A stretch of 64,000 nt of DNA from LMUY01 sp964247705 (GTDB lineage: Bacteria; Pseudomonadota; Alphaproteobacteria; Acetobacterales; Acetobacteraceae), in NCBI GenBank assembly GCA_964247705.1, contig CAXTVQ010000018.1:1-64000 (forward strand), given 5' to 3'. Position 1 is the stretch's first letter. The number at the start of each line of letters is the position of its first letter. A program made the position numbers and the translations under genes. The notes beneath the pieces are model-generated. The model was given only the letters and a program-made list of their open reading frames with translations, had not been told where the DNA came from and made no database searches. Shown here piece by piece: positions 55,274-62,843 of this stretch.

Positions 55274-55640
55274 GGCGTTTGCTCCTCACCCTCACGGACT
55301 TGTGAGCGGACGATACCTTTTAGAAACCGCCCGCAGGTCCGGGAAGCACATGCCTCGCCCAAGTGCCTGAACTAACGACAATAGCGGTTTTTTCACACGG
55401 CCGGAGACATTCGAAAAAATCCCAGGACGGCAAGGCCTATACCGGCTTCCGGCCGCCCGCTCTGAAGCACCGCCACCGTTCTTTCAAAATCAGCGCATTG
55501 CAGAACATACTTAAGTATGCAGGCTGCGTGGACCGTAGCGGGCACGGCAAAGCCCTGCCTCTTCCGCTTTTTCACCCAGTGAAAAACAAAACCCGGCATC
55601 GCTGCCGGGTCTTGCCTGCAAATCGAAGCCGCAGCCGTAA
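55274..55640. other. 367-base non-coding stretch upstream of the unknown gene and downstream of gltA
   Basis: No credible gene. It is somewhat AT-richer than its surroundings, with runs such as GGTTTTTTC and GAAAAAATCCC near 55384-55420. It holds the gltA terminator (55582-55610). On the other side it is the 5' region of the unknown gene, with a small palindrome CTCAC-GGACTT-GTGAG at 55291-55306. Confidence 0.6.
55582..55610 (-). terminator. gltA: Rho-independent terminator of gltA
   Basis: On the minus strand CCCGGCA-GCGA-TGCCGGG forms a 7-bp GC stem with a tetraloop, followed by TTTTGTTTTTC. It begins about 30 bases after the gltA stop. Confidence 0.9.
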
Positions 55641-56945
55641 CTACCGGGCGTCCATCGGGACGAAATCGCGCAGTGCTGCCCCCGTGTAGATCTGGCGCGG
55701 GCGGCCGATCCGCTGCGTGGTGTCCTCCACCATCTCCTTCCACTGGCTGATCCAGCCAACGGTACGGGCCACCGCGAACAGCACGGTGAACATGCTGGTC
55801 GGGATCCCCATCGCCTTGAGGATGATGCCCGAGTAGAAATCCACGTTCGGATACAGCTTCTTGCTGACGAAATAGTCGTCGTGCAGCGCAATCCGCTCCA
55901 GCTCCATCGCCATGTCGAGCGTCTTGTCGCCTTCGATGCCGAGCTCTTTCAGCACCTCATGGCACGTCCGCTCCATGATCTTGGCCCGCGGATCGTAGTT
56001 CTTGTACACGCGGTGGCCGAAACCCATCAGCCGGACGTGGCTGTTCTTGTCTTTCACCTTCTCGATGAAGGAAGGGATGTTCTCCGGCGAGCCGATCTCG
56101 TTCAGCATCTTCAGCACCGCCTCGTTCGCCCCGCCATGCGCCGGGCCCCACAGGCTCGCGATGCCCGCCGCAATGCAGGCGAACGGGTTGGCGCCCGTCG
56201 ATCCGGCAAGCCGAACGGTCGAGGTGGACGCATTCTGCTCGTGATCGGCGTGCAGGATGAAGATCCGGTCCATGGCGCGGGCCAGCACCGGGTTCACGTG
56301 GTACTCCTCGGCGGGAACGGCATTCAGCATGTAGAGGAAGTTCTCGGAATAGCCGAGGTCGTTCCGGGGATACATGAACGGCTGGCCGATATTGTACTTA
56401 TACGCCCAGGCCGCGATCGTCGGCAGCTTGGCGATCAGGCGGAAGGCGCTGATCGAGCGGTGCTCCGGGTTCGTGATGTCCAGGCTGTCGTGGTAGAACG
56501 CGCTCAACGCCCCGACCACGCCGCACATGACGGCCATCGGATGGGCGTCCCGCCGGAACCCCTGGTAGAAGCTGCGCAACTGCTCGTGCAGCATGGTGTG
56601 GCGCATCACGCCGTGGTGAAACTCGTCCGCCTCGGCCGCCGTCGGCAGTTCCCCGTTCAGCAGCAGATACGCGACCTCGAGGAAGTTGGACTTCTCGGCG
56701 AGCTGGTCGATCGGGTAGCCACGGTGCAGCAGCACGCCCTCGTCACCGTCGATGTAGGTGATCTTGCTCTCGCAGGCCGCAGTCGCGCCGTAGCCGACGT
56801 CATACGTGAAGATCCCAAGATTGCCATACAGCTTGCTGATGTCAGCCGCTTGCGGCCCGATCGTGCCGGACTTCAGCGGGACGGTCAGCGACTGGTTGGT
56901 GCCATCGAGGGTCATGGTGAGAGACCCGTTGGCGGTGCCGCTCAT
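55641..56945 (-). CDS. gltA: Citrate synthase (type II)
   Basis: Condenses oxaloacetate and acetyl-CoA to citrate in the TCA cycle. The 434-residue product has the hexameric type II layout with N-terminal beta-domain (YDVGYGATAACESKITYIDG in parts: FTYDVGYGATAACESKITYI). Catalytic residues are His in LHADHEQNASTSTVR, His in WGPAHGGANEAVLKML and Asp in YPNVDFYSGIIL. FGHRVYKNYDPRAKIM is the signature loop. A promoter and a 13-bp repeat array lie in its leader; a clear terminator follows. Confidence 0.97.
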   Translation of the reverse strand: MSGTANGSLTMTLDGTNQSLTVPLKSGTIGPQAADISKLYGNLGIFTYDVGYGATAACESKITYIDGDEGVLLHRGYPIDQLAEKSNFLEVAYLLLNGELPTAAEADEFHHGVMRHTMLHEQLRSFYQGFRRDAHPMAVMCGVVGALSAFYHDSLDITNPEHRSISAFRLIAKLPTIAAWAYKYNIGQPFMYPRNDLGYSENFLYMLNAVPAEEYHVNPVLARAMDRIFILHADHEQNASTSTVRLAGSTGANPFACIAAGIASLWGPAHGGANEAVLKMLNEIGSPENIPSFIEKVKDKNSHVRLMGFGHRVYKNYDPRAKIMERTCHEVLKELGIEGDKTLDMAMELERIALHDDYFVSKKLYPNVDFYSGIILKAMGIPTSMFTVLFAVARTVGWISQWKEMVEDTTQRIGRPRQIYTGAALRDFVPMDAR

Positions 56946-56992
56946 GCTATGTTCCTGTCGAAAAAGGGGCCAGCGGGGATCGTGGCCCTCGT

Positions 56993-57031
56993 GTCTTACA
57001 TCCGTGTCTCACGTCCGTGTGCAACGTCCGC
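56993..57031. repeat. Three imperfect 13-bp direct repeats in the gltA leader
   Basis: On the plus strand the units are GTCTTACATCCGT (56993), GTCTCACGTCCGT (57006) and GTGCAACGTCCGC (57019), sharing GT-N3-AC-N-TCCG. They lie between the predicted gltA promoter and its start codon, so would be transcribed. Confidence 0.65.
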
Positions 57032-57055
57032 ACCGGCGAATCGGTGATGATGGCC

Positions 57056-57084
57056 AATTAAGGGCGAGTGCCGCGCAAGCGCAA
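57056..57084 (-). promoter_or_regulatory. gltA: Predicted gltA promoter
   Basis: Minus strand TTGCGC (57084-57079), 17-bp spacer, TTAATT (57061-57056). Transcription would start near 57049, giving a leader of about 100 nt with the 13-bp repeats. Confidence 0.55.
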
Positions 57085-57130
57085 CCTTCGCGCCCGCAGC
57101 ATGGGTGAGCAACGTGCGGCGCCGACGCCG

Positions 57131-57610
57131 TCAATGGCTGAGCCAGATACCCCGGCGATGCGTCTTGGCGTCGTTTTCGGCGGCGTCGAGCATCGGCCCG
57201 CTCGCCCGGGCCCACCCGGTTGCCACCAAGGCCACGTTCACGTCCTGGCCGCCAGCGTCGCAGCGGGCAGCCGGCCGGCCCCGGTCGTCATGGCCGGACA
57301 CCCGGCATTCGACCCGATGGTTCTGCACCAAGCTGGCCAGCATCGCGGTCGCCTGCCCCCCGCAATCCGGGCCGGCGGCGCAGGACTGGCCACGTGGCAG
57401 CGCCTGCAGGTCGCTCAGCCGAACCACCGTCCCATCCAGCCGCAGCGTGTCGCCGTCGATCACGGCAACCTCGCCGGCTGCGGCGGAGATGATGCGCGGC
57501 TCGGCCGTCATCCGGCCCAGCAACTGGCCCGACATGCCGACCGTCACCAGCGCCGCGCCAGCCGCACCGGCTGCCAACGCGAGACTGACCGTTCGGAGCA
57601 GGCCGCGCAC
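57131..57610 (-). CDS. Thermonuclease (SNase)-fold protein with altered active site, membrane-anchored
   Basis: A 159-residue protein with one N-terminal hydrophobic segment (about 7-30) as anchor or signal. EVAVIDGDTLRLDGTVVRLS matches the SNase start (Asp of VIDGDT, Arg of VRL), and HDDRGRPAARC supplies the second arginine. The usual APE with the catalytic Glu is replaced by ALPRGQSC, so nuclease activity is doubtful. DVNVALVATGWARA and GIWLSH end the domain as in other family members. Two cysteine pairs could form disulphides. Confidence 0.8.
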   Translation of the reverse strand: MRGLLRTVSLALAAGAAGAALVTVGMSGQLLGRMTAEPRIISAAAGEVAVIDGDTLRLDGTVVRLSDLQALPRGQSCAAGPDCGGQATAMLASLVQNHRVECRVSGHDDRGRPAARCDAGGQDVNVALVATGWARASGPMLDAAENDAKTHRRGIWLSH

Positions 57611-57734
57611 CTTGCCCGGGCGCTTGCTGGAGCGGAAGATGCGGCGAGGACGGTCGATGGACAGGAAAATGCTCCACGAACAATGGGGCCTGCCGGATGC
57701 CTAACCCAGCGGGCTAGAACCGTGCAACCCAGGC

Positions 57735-59201
57735 TCAGTCCCAAAACGGTTCCGCGCGGCGGAATTTCGCCCAGCTCCTGGCGATCGCTTCCCGCGCGCC
57801 GGTGCTGCGCGCGGCGGCAAACCCCTGCACCGCGCCGTCGGCAAACTGCACGTCCGGCCCACCGCCGCGCAGCGACGTCATCAGTTCCGCCGCCGCCGCA
57901 CCGTCATTGAGATGCCCCAACGCCTCCTGCAACCGGGTCACGCCGCGGACGAACCGCCGCGTGACCCGGCGGCCATAATGCGGTGCGAAGAACTCGGCGG
58001 CGTAGCGCAACCGCTTACCCTGCTTGCGGAGGTCATGCAGGTCGGGCGCGGGCAGGGCGCTGATGTCCGGCCCCGGCTCCATCATGTGCTCGTGCCGCTT
58101 GGCCAGCAGGGTGGAGGCATACTCCCCCGCGTCGGCCGCCAGCGCCGCCCGCCGGTCCTCGTCGGCGTCCGCCTGCCACGGCCGCAGGGCGGCAAACTGC
58201 ACCAGGGCCACGCCGAGATGACGGTATGCCGGCGACGCGAGATGCCGCCGCAACCCGGCATAGGCCGCCTCGCGCTTCTTCTCCGCCAAGGTGAGCATCG
58301 CCGCGATCCGCCGGTCCTCCGGCAGCGCCGCCGCGACGTCCTGCCCGGTGCCGGCCAGGAACACGTCCCAGTCGCGCGCCTGTCCCAGCGCCGCGCCGAG
58401 TTCGTGCAACTGCGGCTTGAGCGCCTGCAGCGCCGGGCCGTCCGCCACCTTGCGGAACACGGACAACGCCGAACGGAGCCGCCGCACCGCCACCCGCATG
58501 GCGTGCACCGGCTCCGCGGTCTCTCCCGCAGCCGCTTCGGGCGCCAACGCCAGGATCACGTCCGTCAGATGGCCCGAAACGAGGGCGAGCGCGTCCCCGA
58601 CGGTGGTGCCGGGCGGGACCTCGGGCGCACCGCTCTGCCGGTCCGGCGGCGGCCAGCCCCGGGCGAACGCGGCGGCCTGCGTCGCGAGCGACCAGCGCGG
58701 CACCTCGATCCGGACGGCGTCGGCCAATTGCGTGCTGAGTTCGGCCAGCAGCGGCGCCGAGCCCGCCAGCACCAGGCGGCAGGCCGGCGCCTCCTGCGCC
58801 ATGCCCCGCATCGTGCCTTCCAGCACGCTCAGCGTTGCGCCCTGCTCACCCGGCAGCCGCATCGCGCGCCGGGTGCCGCGGAACCCGGCGACCGGCATCA
58901 ACGGGCCAGGCATCGGGCCGAGGTCGCTCAACCCGGCCGCCTCGGCAATCAGCGGCGTGGGCGTGCCCGGGGCCCATGGTTCACCGGGCCGCGGGCGCGC
59001 GCGCTCCAGGCGCCAGACCCCCTTGCTCTCGCACAGGCTGAGGCAGTCGGCGGCGAGTTCGGCAGCCGCGGTGTCGTACCAGATCAGCTCGGTCGCGGCT
59101 GCCCGCCCACCGCGGCGCCGGAACGCAGGCTGACGATACAGGCGGGGCAGCTCTTCCGCGGGCAGCACGAATTCGAGTGAAGCAAGGTGTGGGGCAGCCA
59201 T
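57735..59201 (-). CDS. CYTH-like and CHAD domain protein (polyphosphate-binding type)
   Basis: A 488-residue protein. The N-terminal ~190 residues look like a diverged CYTH domain (LEFVLPAEELPRLYRQPAF opening, then ESKGVWRLERARPRP), but the EXEXK-type catalytic motif is not intact (LEFVLP). The C-terminal CHAD domain (about 200-470) has the histidine-rich helices VHAMRVAVRRLRSALSVFRK and LHDLRKQGKRLRYAAEFFAP. CHAD domains bind polyphosphate, and CYTH-CHAD proteins often associate with polyphosphate granules. sixA ends 4 bases upstream on the same strand, so they are co-transcribed. Confidence 0.88.
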   Translation of the reverse strand: MAAPHLASLEFVLPAEELPRLYRQPAFRRRGGRAAATELIWYDTAAAELAADCLSLCESKGVWRLERARPRPGEPWAPGTPTPLIAEAAGLSDLGPMPGPLMPVAGFRGTRRAMRLPGEQGATLSVLEGTMRGMAQEAPACRLVLAGSAPLLAELSTQLADAVRIEVPRWSLATQAAAFARGWPPPDRQSGAPEVPPGTTVGDALALVSGHLTDVILALAPEAAAGETAEPVHAMRVAVRRLRSALSVFRKVADGPALQALKPQLHELGAALGQARDWDVFLAGTGQDVAAALPEDRRIAAMLTLAEKKREAAYAGLRRHLASPAYRHLGVALVQFAALRPWQADADEDRRAALAADAGEYASTLLAKRHEHMMEPGPDISALPAPDLHDLRKQGKRLRYAAEFFAPHYGRRVTRRFVRGVTRLQEALGHLNDGAAAAELMTSLRGGGPDVQFADGAVQGFAAARSTGAREAIARSWAKFRRAEPFWD

Positions 59202-59205
59202 GTCG

Positions 59206-59736
59206 CTACGCGCTCACTTCCGATAGGTCGCTTGGCAATAGAAACCGGGTCAGCCGCGCGCCCGCCTCCCCGACGCCGCTCCACGGTCCGGCGATCGCGA
59301 ACTCGCTGAGTGCGCCCGATGGGTAACCCTCCGCCAGAAGCTGCACCTGCTTGTCCGTGGCAGCCGCATGCGTCCCGGCCAGCAGCATGGCCAACTCGTG
59401 CAGACCGGGGTTGTGCCCGACGATCATCACGCACTGCGCCGACGGCGTCGCCCGATGCAATGCCTCCAGCAGATCGACCGCAGGCGCGAGATAGAGCGCG
59501 TCCAGCGGCTCGACCCGCGGCGGGTTCTCCCACGGCTCCAACGCCGCCAAGGTCTGCAGCGTCCGCCGCGCCGAGGACACCAGCACGAGGTCGGGCAGCA
59601 ACCCAAGCCGCCGCATCTCCCGCGCCATCGCCGCCGCCGCCTGCCGCCCGCGCACGTTCAATGGACGCGCGTGGTCCGAGAGATGGGGCTCGTCCCAGGA
59701 GGACTTGGCGTGCCGCAGGAGAAGGAGTTGGCGCAT
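59206..59736 (-). CDS. sixA: Phosphohistidine phosphatase SixA
   Basis: A 176-residue phosphatase of the histidine phosphatase (RHG) superfamily. The catalytic motif LLRHAKSSW (His9) is the SixA signature, with the second His in VIVGHNPGLHELAM. Start ATG 59736 has GGGAG upstream; a longer frame to 59793 is non-conserved. SixA removes phosphate from phosphohistidine in proteins, for example in PTS phosphocarriers. It precedes the CYTH-CHAD gene by 4 bases. Confidence 0.93.
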   Translation of the reverse strand: MRQLLLLRHAKSSWDEPHLSDHARPLNVRGRQAAAAMAREMRRLGLLPDLVLVSSARRTLQTLAALEPWENPPRVEPLDALYLAPAVDLLEALHRATPSAQCVMIVGHNPGLHELAMLLAGTHAAATDKQVQLLAEGYPSGALSEFAIAGPWSGVGEAGARLTRFLLPSDLSEVSA

Positions 59737-59865
59737 GGCTCCCGTGATCATGCCATGCGGCGCCCACCTTGTCGCGCCTACTCGCGTGGCCACGTGCCCA
59801 CCGCTCGGAGTGCCACGTTGCTGTGCACGGGGGCGGCCACGGGACTGTGCACGGAGTTGAATGCG

Positions 59866-61413
59866 ATGGCAGGGACAGGAACGCTTCGGGTGGTCCTCGG
59901 GGACCAGTGCAGCGCGAACCTATCGGCTCTGGAGGGTCTCGACCCGGCAACCGACACGGTGCTGATGGCCGAAGTGATGAGCGAGTGCACCTACGTTCGC
60001 CACCACCAGAAGAAGATCGTGCTGGTGCTCTCCGCCATGCGCCACTTCGCCCGGGCACTGCGGTCGCGCGGCGTCAGCGTGGACTACGTCACCCTCGACG
60101 ACCCAGCCAACACCCAGAGCCTGCGCGGCGAACTGGTGCGGGCCATGGCACGCTCGCAACCGGCCCGGATCGTCGCCACCGAGTGCGGTGAATGGCGGCT
60201 CGACCAGGATATGCAGACCTGGCACGAGGCAACCGGCCTCGATGTCGAGATCCGCACCGACACGCGCTTCCTGTGTTCCATCCGGGAGTTCCGCTCCTGG
60301 GCGCAAGGCAAGCGCTCGCTGCGGATGGAGTTCTTCTACCGCGAGATGCGCCGCCGCTACGGCGTGCTGATGGACGAAGGCGCCCCCGTCGAGGGCCGCT
60401 GGAACTTCGACGCCGAGAACCGCAAGCCGCTGCCCGCCCGCATGGAAGCGCCGCCCCCGCCGCATTTCCAGCCCGACGCCATAACCCAGGACGTGATCGC
60501 CCTCGTGCGTGACCGTTTCGCCGATCATTTCGGCACCTGCGACGGCTTCAACCTCCCCGTCACCGCAGCCGACGCCCGCGCGGCACTCGGCGACTTCGTG
60601 CTCAACCGCCTGCCGCAGTTCGGCGACTGGCAGGACGCCATGCGGGCCGGCGCGCCGACGCTGTTCCACGCGCTGATCTCCACGTCCCTCAACACGGGGC
60701 TGCTCTCGCCGCTGGAGGTCTGCATGGCCGCGGAAGGCGCCTTCCGCACCGGCACCGTACGGCTGAACGCGGCCGAGGGGTTCATCCGCCAGGTGCTCGG
60801 CTGGCGGGAGTTCGTGCGTGGCATCTACTGGCTGAAAATGCCCGGCTACGCGAGCCAAAATGCTTTGGCTGCAACGCGCAAGCTGCCGTGGTTCTACTGG
60901 GATGCCAACACCCGCATGAACTGCCTGCACCACGCCATCGCCGACACGCAGGCGCACGCCTACGCCCACCACATCCAGCGCCTCATGGTCACCGGCAACT
61001 TCGCCCTGCTCGCCGGGCTCGATCCCAAGGAGGTCGACGAGTGGTACCTCATCGTCTACGCCGACGCCTACGAGTGGGTGGAGATGCCCAACACCCGCGG
61101 CATGGCCCTGTTCGCCGACGGCGGCGTGGTCGGCTCCAAGCCTTATGCCGGGTCCGGGGCCTACATCAACCGCATGAGCGACTACTGCCGCAAATGCCAC
61201 TACGACGTGAAGGACGCCACGGGTGAGCGCGCCTGCCCGTTCAACGCGCTCTACTGGGACTTCATGGCCCGCCACAAGGACCGCTTCGCCGGCAACAACC
61301 GCATGGCGATGCCGCTGCGCACCCTGGAGAAGATGGACCCGGACCGCGTCGCCAAGCTGCGCGCCCGGGCAGCCGGTTTTCTGGCCGCGATGGACGCGGG
61401 CGAGGTTGTGTAG
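59866..61413 (+). CDS. Iron-sulfur bacterial cryptochrome/photolyase (FeS-BCP, prokaryotic (6-4) photolyase type)
   Basis: A 515-residue flavoprotein DNA photolyase of the prokaryotic FeS group. Start ATG 59866, with ACGGAG upstream. Four cysteines at residues 353, 441, 444 and 457 (codons 60922, 61186, 61195, 61234) have the same spacing (88, 3, 13) as the 4Fe-4S ligands in Agrobacterium PhrB, to the extent I recall that numbering. RVVLGDQCSANLSAL opens the antenna-binding domain, and MNCLHHAIADTQAHAYAHHI the FAD domain. Light-dependent repair of (6-4) photoproducts is expected. Direct repeats CTGTGCACGG lie just upstream (59821, 59845). Confidence 0.93.
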   Translation: MAGTGTLRVVLGDQCSANLSALEGLDPATDTVLMAEVMSECTYVRHHQKKIVLVLSAMRHFARALRSRGVSVDYVTLDDPANTQSLRGELVRAMARSQPARIVATECGEWRLDQDMQTWHEATGLDVEIRTDTRFLCSIREFRSWAQGKRSLRMEFFYREMRRRYGVLMDEGAPVEGRWNFDAENRKPLPARMEAPPPPHFQPDAITQDVIALVRDRFADHFGTCDGFNLPVTAADARAALGDFVLNRLPQFGDWQDAMRAGAPTLFHALISTSLNTGLLSPLEVCMAAEGAFRTGTVRLNAAEGFIRQVLGWREFVRGIYWLKMPGYASQNALAATRKLPWFYWDANTRMNCLHHAIADTQAHAYAHHIQRLMVTGNFALLAGLDPKEVDEWYLIVYADAYEWVEMPNTRGMALFADGGVVGSKPYAGSGAYINRMSDYCRKCHYDVKDATGERACPFNALYWDFMARHKDRFAGNNRMAMPLRTLEKMDPDRVAKLRARAAGFLAAMDAGEVV

Positions 61414-61446
61414 CTACCCTCGCGACTCCCTTAAATCGAGGCCCGC

Positions 61447-62316
61447 ATGAGCCGCATCGCCTACGTCAATGGCCGCTACGTTCCGCAATCTGAAGCCAGC
61501 GTGAACGTCGAGGACCGCGGCTACCAGTTCGCCGACGGCGTCTACGAGGTGCTCTACCTTTCCGGCGGCCGCTTCCTGGATGAGGACCTCCACATGGCCC
61601 GGCTGGAGCGCTCGCTGCAGGAGATCGGCATCACGCCTCCCATGGGCCGCGCAGCCCTCATGCGGGTGCTGACGGAGGTGACCCGGCGCAACCGCCTGCA
61701 TGAGGGGCTGGTCTACATGCAGGTCACCCGCGGCGTGGCGAAGCGGGACCACGCGTTCCCCACCGGCGCGGTCCCGCCCGCCTTGGTCGTCACCTGCCGC
61801 CGCACGTCCGGCTTCCCCACCAGCGTCGATGCCTGGGCCGGCAGCGCCATCACCGTGCCCGACCAGCGGTGGGAGCGCTGCGACATCAAGTCCGTTTCCC
61901 TGTTGCCGAACGTGCTCGCGAAACAGGCCGCCCGCGCGGCCGGCGCCACGGAAGCCATCATGATCGGACGCGACGGCACGGTCACCGAGGGGTCCTCCAC
62001 GACGGTCTGGGTGGTGGACGAAGCGGGCACGTTGCGCACCCATCATCTGGCCCACGCCATCCTTCCCGGCTGCACCCGCGCCTCGCTGCTCGAGCAGATG
62101 GCTCACTCGGATATGATCGCCGAGGAGCGGGCGGTATCGGCGGCGGAGCTGCGGGCCGCGCGCGAGGTGTTCCTGACCAGCGCTACGTCGTTCGTCAAGC
62201 CGATCACCCGGCTCGACGGCGTTCCGGTGGGCGATGGCCGGGTCGGCCCCGTGACCCGGCAGCTTTTTGCGCTGTTCGCTCGTCACGCCGCGTCCGGCCT
62301 CAATACGTCTTTCTGA
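61447..62316 (+). CDS. dat: D-amino-acid transaminase (class IV aminotransferase)
   Basis: A 289-residue PLP enzyme. VNVEDRGYQFADGVYEVLYL is the class IV signature, PLP lysine is Lys148 in CDIKSVSLLPN, and GRDGTVTEGSSTTVWVV is the cofactor phosphate site. The pattern fits D-alanine transaminase (D-alanine and 2-oxoglutarate to pyruvate and D-glutamate), which supplies D-glutamate for peptidoglycan. ATG 61447 follows GAGG. The dat-hfq-hflX order is seen in other Rhodospirillales, as I recall. Confidence 0.88.
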   Translation: MSRIAYVNGRYVPQSEASVNVEDRGYQFADGVYEVLYLSGGRFLDEDLHMARLERSLQEIGITPPMGRAALMRVLTEVTRRNRLHEGLVYMQVTRGVAKRDHAFPTGAVPPALVVTCRRTSGFPTSVDAWAGSAITVPDQRWERCDIKSVSLLPNVLAKQAARAAGATEAIMIGRDGTVTEGSSTTVWVVDEAGTLRTHHLAHAILPGCTRASLLEQMAHSDMIAEERAVSAAELRAAREVFLTSATSFVKPITRLDGVPVGDGRVGPVTRQLFALFARHAASGLNTSF

Positions 62317-62333
62317 CATCTCTCAGTGACAAT

Positions 62334-62400
62334 TGCAGCACAGTCGCCTAATGAGTTCGGGCAGGAAACGGTTTACGCTGCACTGCAGCAAAGTCGTCCT
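62334..62400 (+). repeat. Pair of direct repeats upstream of hfq promoter
   Basis: TGCAGCACAGTCGCCT (62334-62349) and TGCAGCAAAGTCGTCC (62384-62399) match at 13 of 16 positions, exactly 50 bases apart start to start. They precede the predicted hfq promoter. Possible regulator-binding sites in phase on the helix. Confidence 0.4.
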
Positions 62401-62427
62401 TGCGCCGGCGTTCGCTGTCGCTACATT
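62400..62427 (+). promoter_or_regulatory. hfq: Predicted hfq promoter
   Basis: TTGCGC (62400-62405), 16-bp spacer, TACATT (62422-62427). It gives a leader of about 80 nt before the hfq ATG. Confidence 0.4.
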
Positions 62428-62515
62428 GGGTTTGCGCGGACAGGACCTGAGTGCCTGTCTTGGTGTCAAAACGAGTTGGCTGGGCTGCAATCAACAAGAT
62501 GAAGGAGTTGGCATC

Positions 62516-62815
62516 ATGGCCAGCGAAAAGTCGCAGAACGTGCAGGACGTCTTCCTGAACCACGTCCGCAAAAGCAAGGCGCCGGTGACGGTGTTCCTCG
62601 TGAACGGCGTGAAGCTGCAGGGCATCATTACCTGGTTCGACAATTTCTCCGTGCTGCTGCGCCGGGACGGCCACACCCAGCTCGTCTACAAGCACGCGAT
62701 CAGCACCGTGATGCCGGGTGCTCCGATCCAACTGTTCGATGCGACCAAGGCCGAAGGCGCCGCGCCGCTCTCCTTGCCCGCGCGGGAGATGGTGACTGAC
62801 GACGCAGGCCTCTGA
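62516..62815 (+). CDS. hfq: RNA chaperone Hfq
   Basis: A 99-residue Sm-like hexameric RNA chaperone that pairs small RNAs with mRNAs. ATG 62516 is preceded by AAGGAG. SQNVQDVFLNHVRKSKAPVT leads into Sm1 (VFLVNGVKLQGIITWFDNFS), and LVYKHAISTVMP is the Sm2 motif with the YKHA hallmark. An acidic, short C-terminal tail follows. hflX starts 28 bases downstream. Confidence 0.98.
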   Translation: MASEKSQNVQDVFLNHVRKSKAPVTVFLVNGVKLQGIITWFDNFSVLLRRDGHTQLVYKHAISTVMPGAPIQLFDATKAEGAAPLSLPAREMVTDDAGL

Positions 62816-62821
62816 CACGGC

Positions 62822-62843
62822 GGCCGCCCCCACGAGGGCGGCC
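62822..62843 (+). promoter_or_regulatory. Hairpin directly before the hflX start
   Basis: GGCCGCCC (62822-62829), loop CCACGA, GGGCGGCC (62836-62843). The stem holds the presumed ribosome-binding region of hflX and abuts its GTG; CAC at 62816-62818 could also pair with that GTG beyond a bulge. May limit hflX translation relative to hfq. Confidence 0.5.

Noticed and set aside
55363..55689. Possible 108-residue plus-strand gene in the gap by gltA
   Set aside because: It runs through the gltA terminator and the gltA C-terminus, is Arg/Lys/His-rich, and has no recognisable fold.
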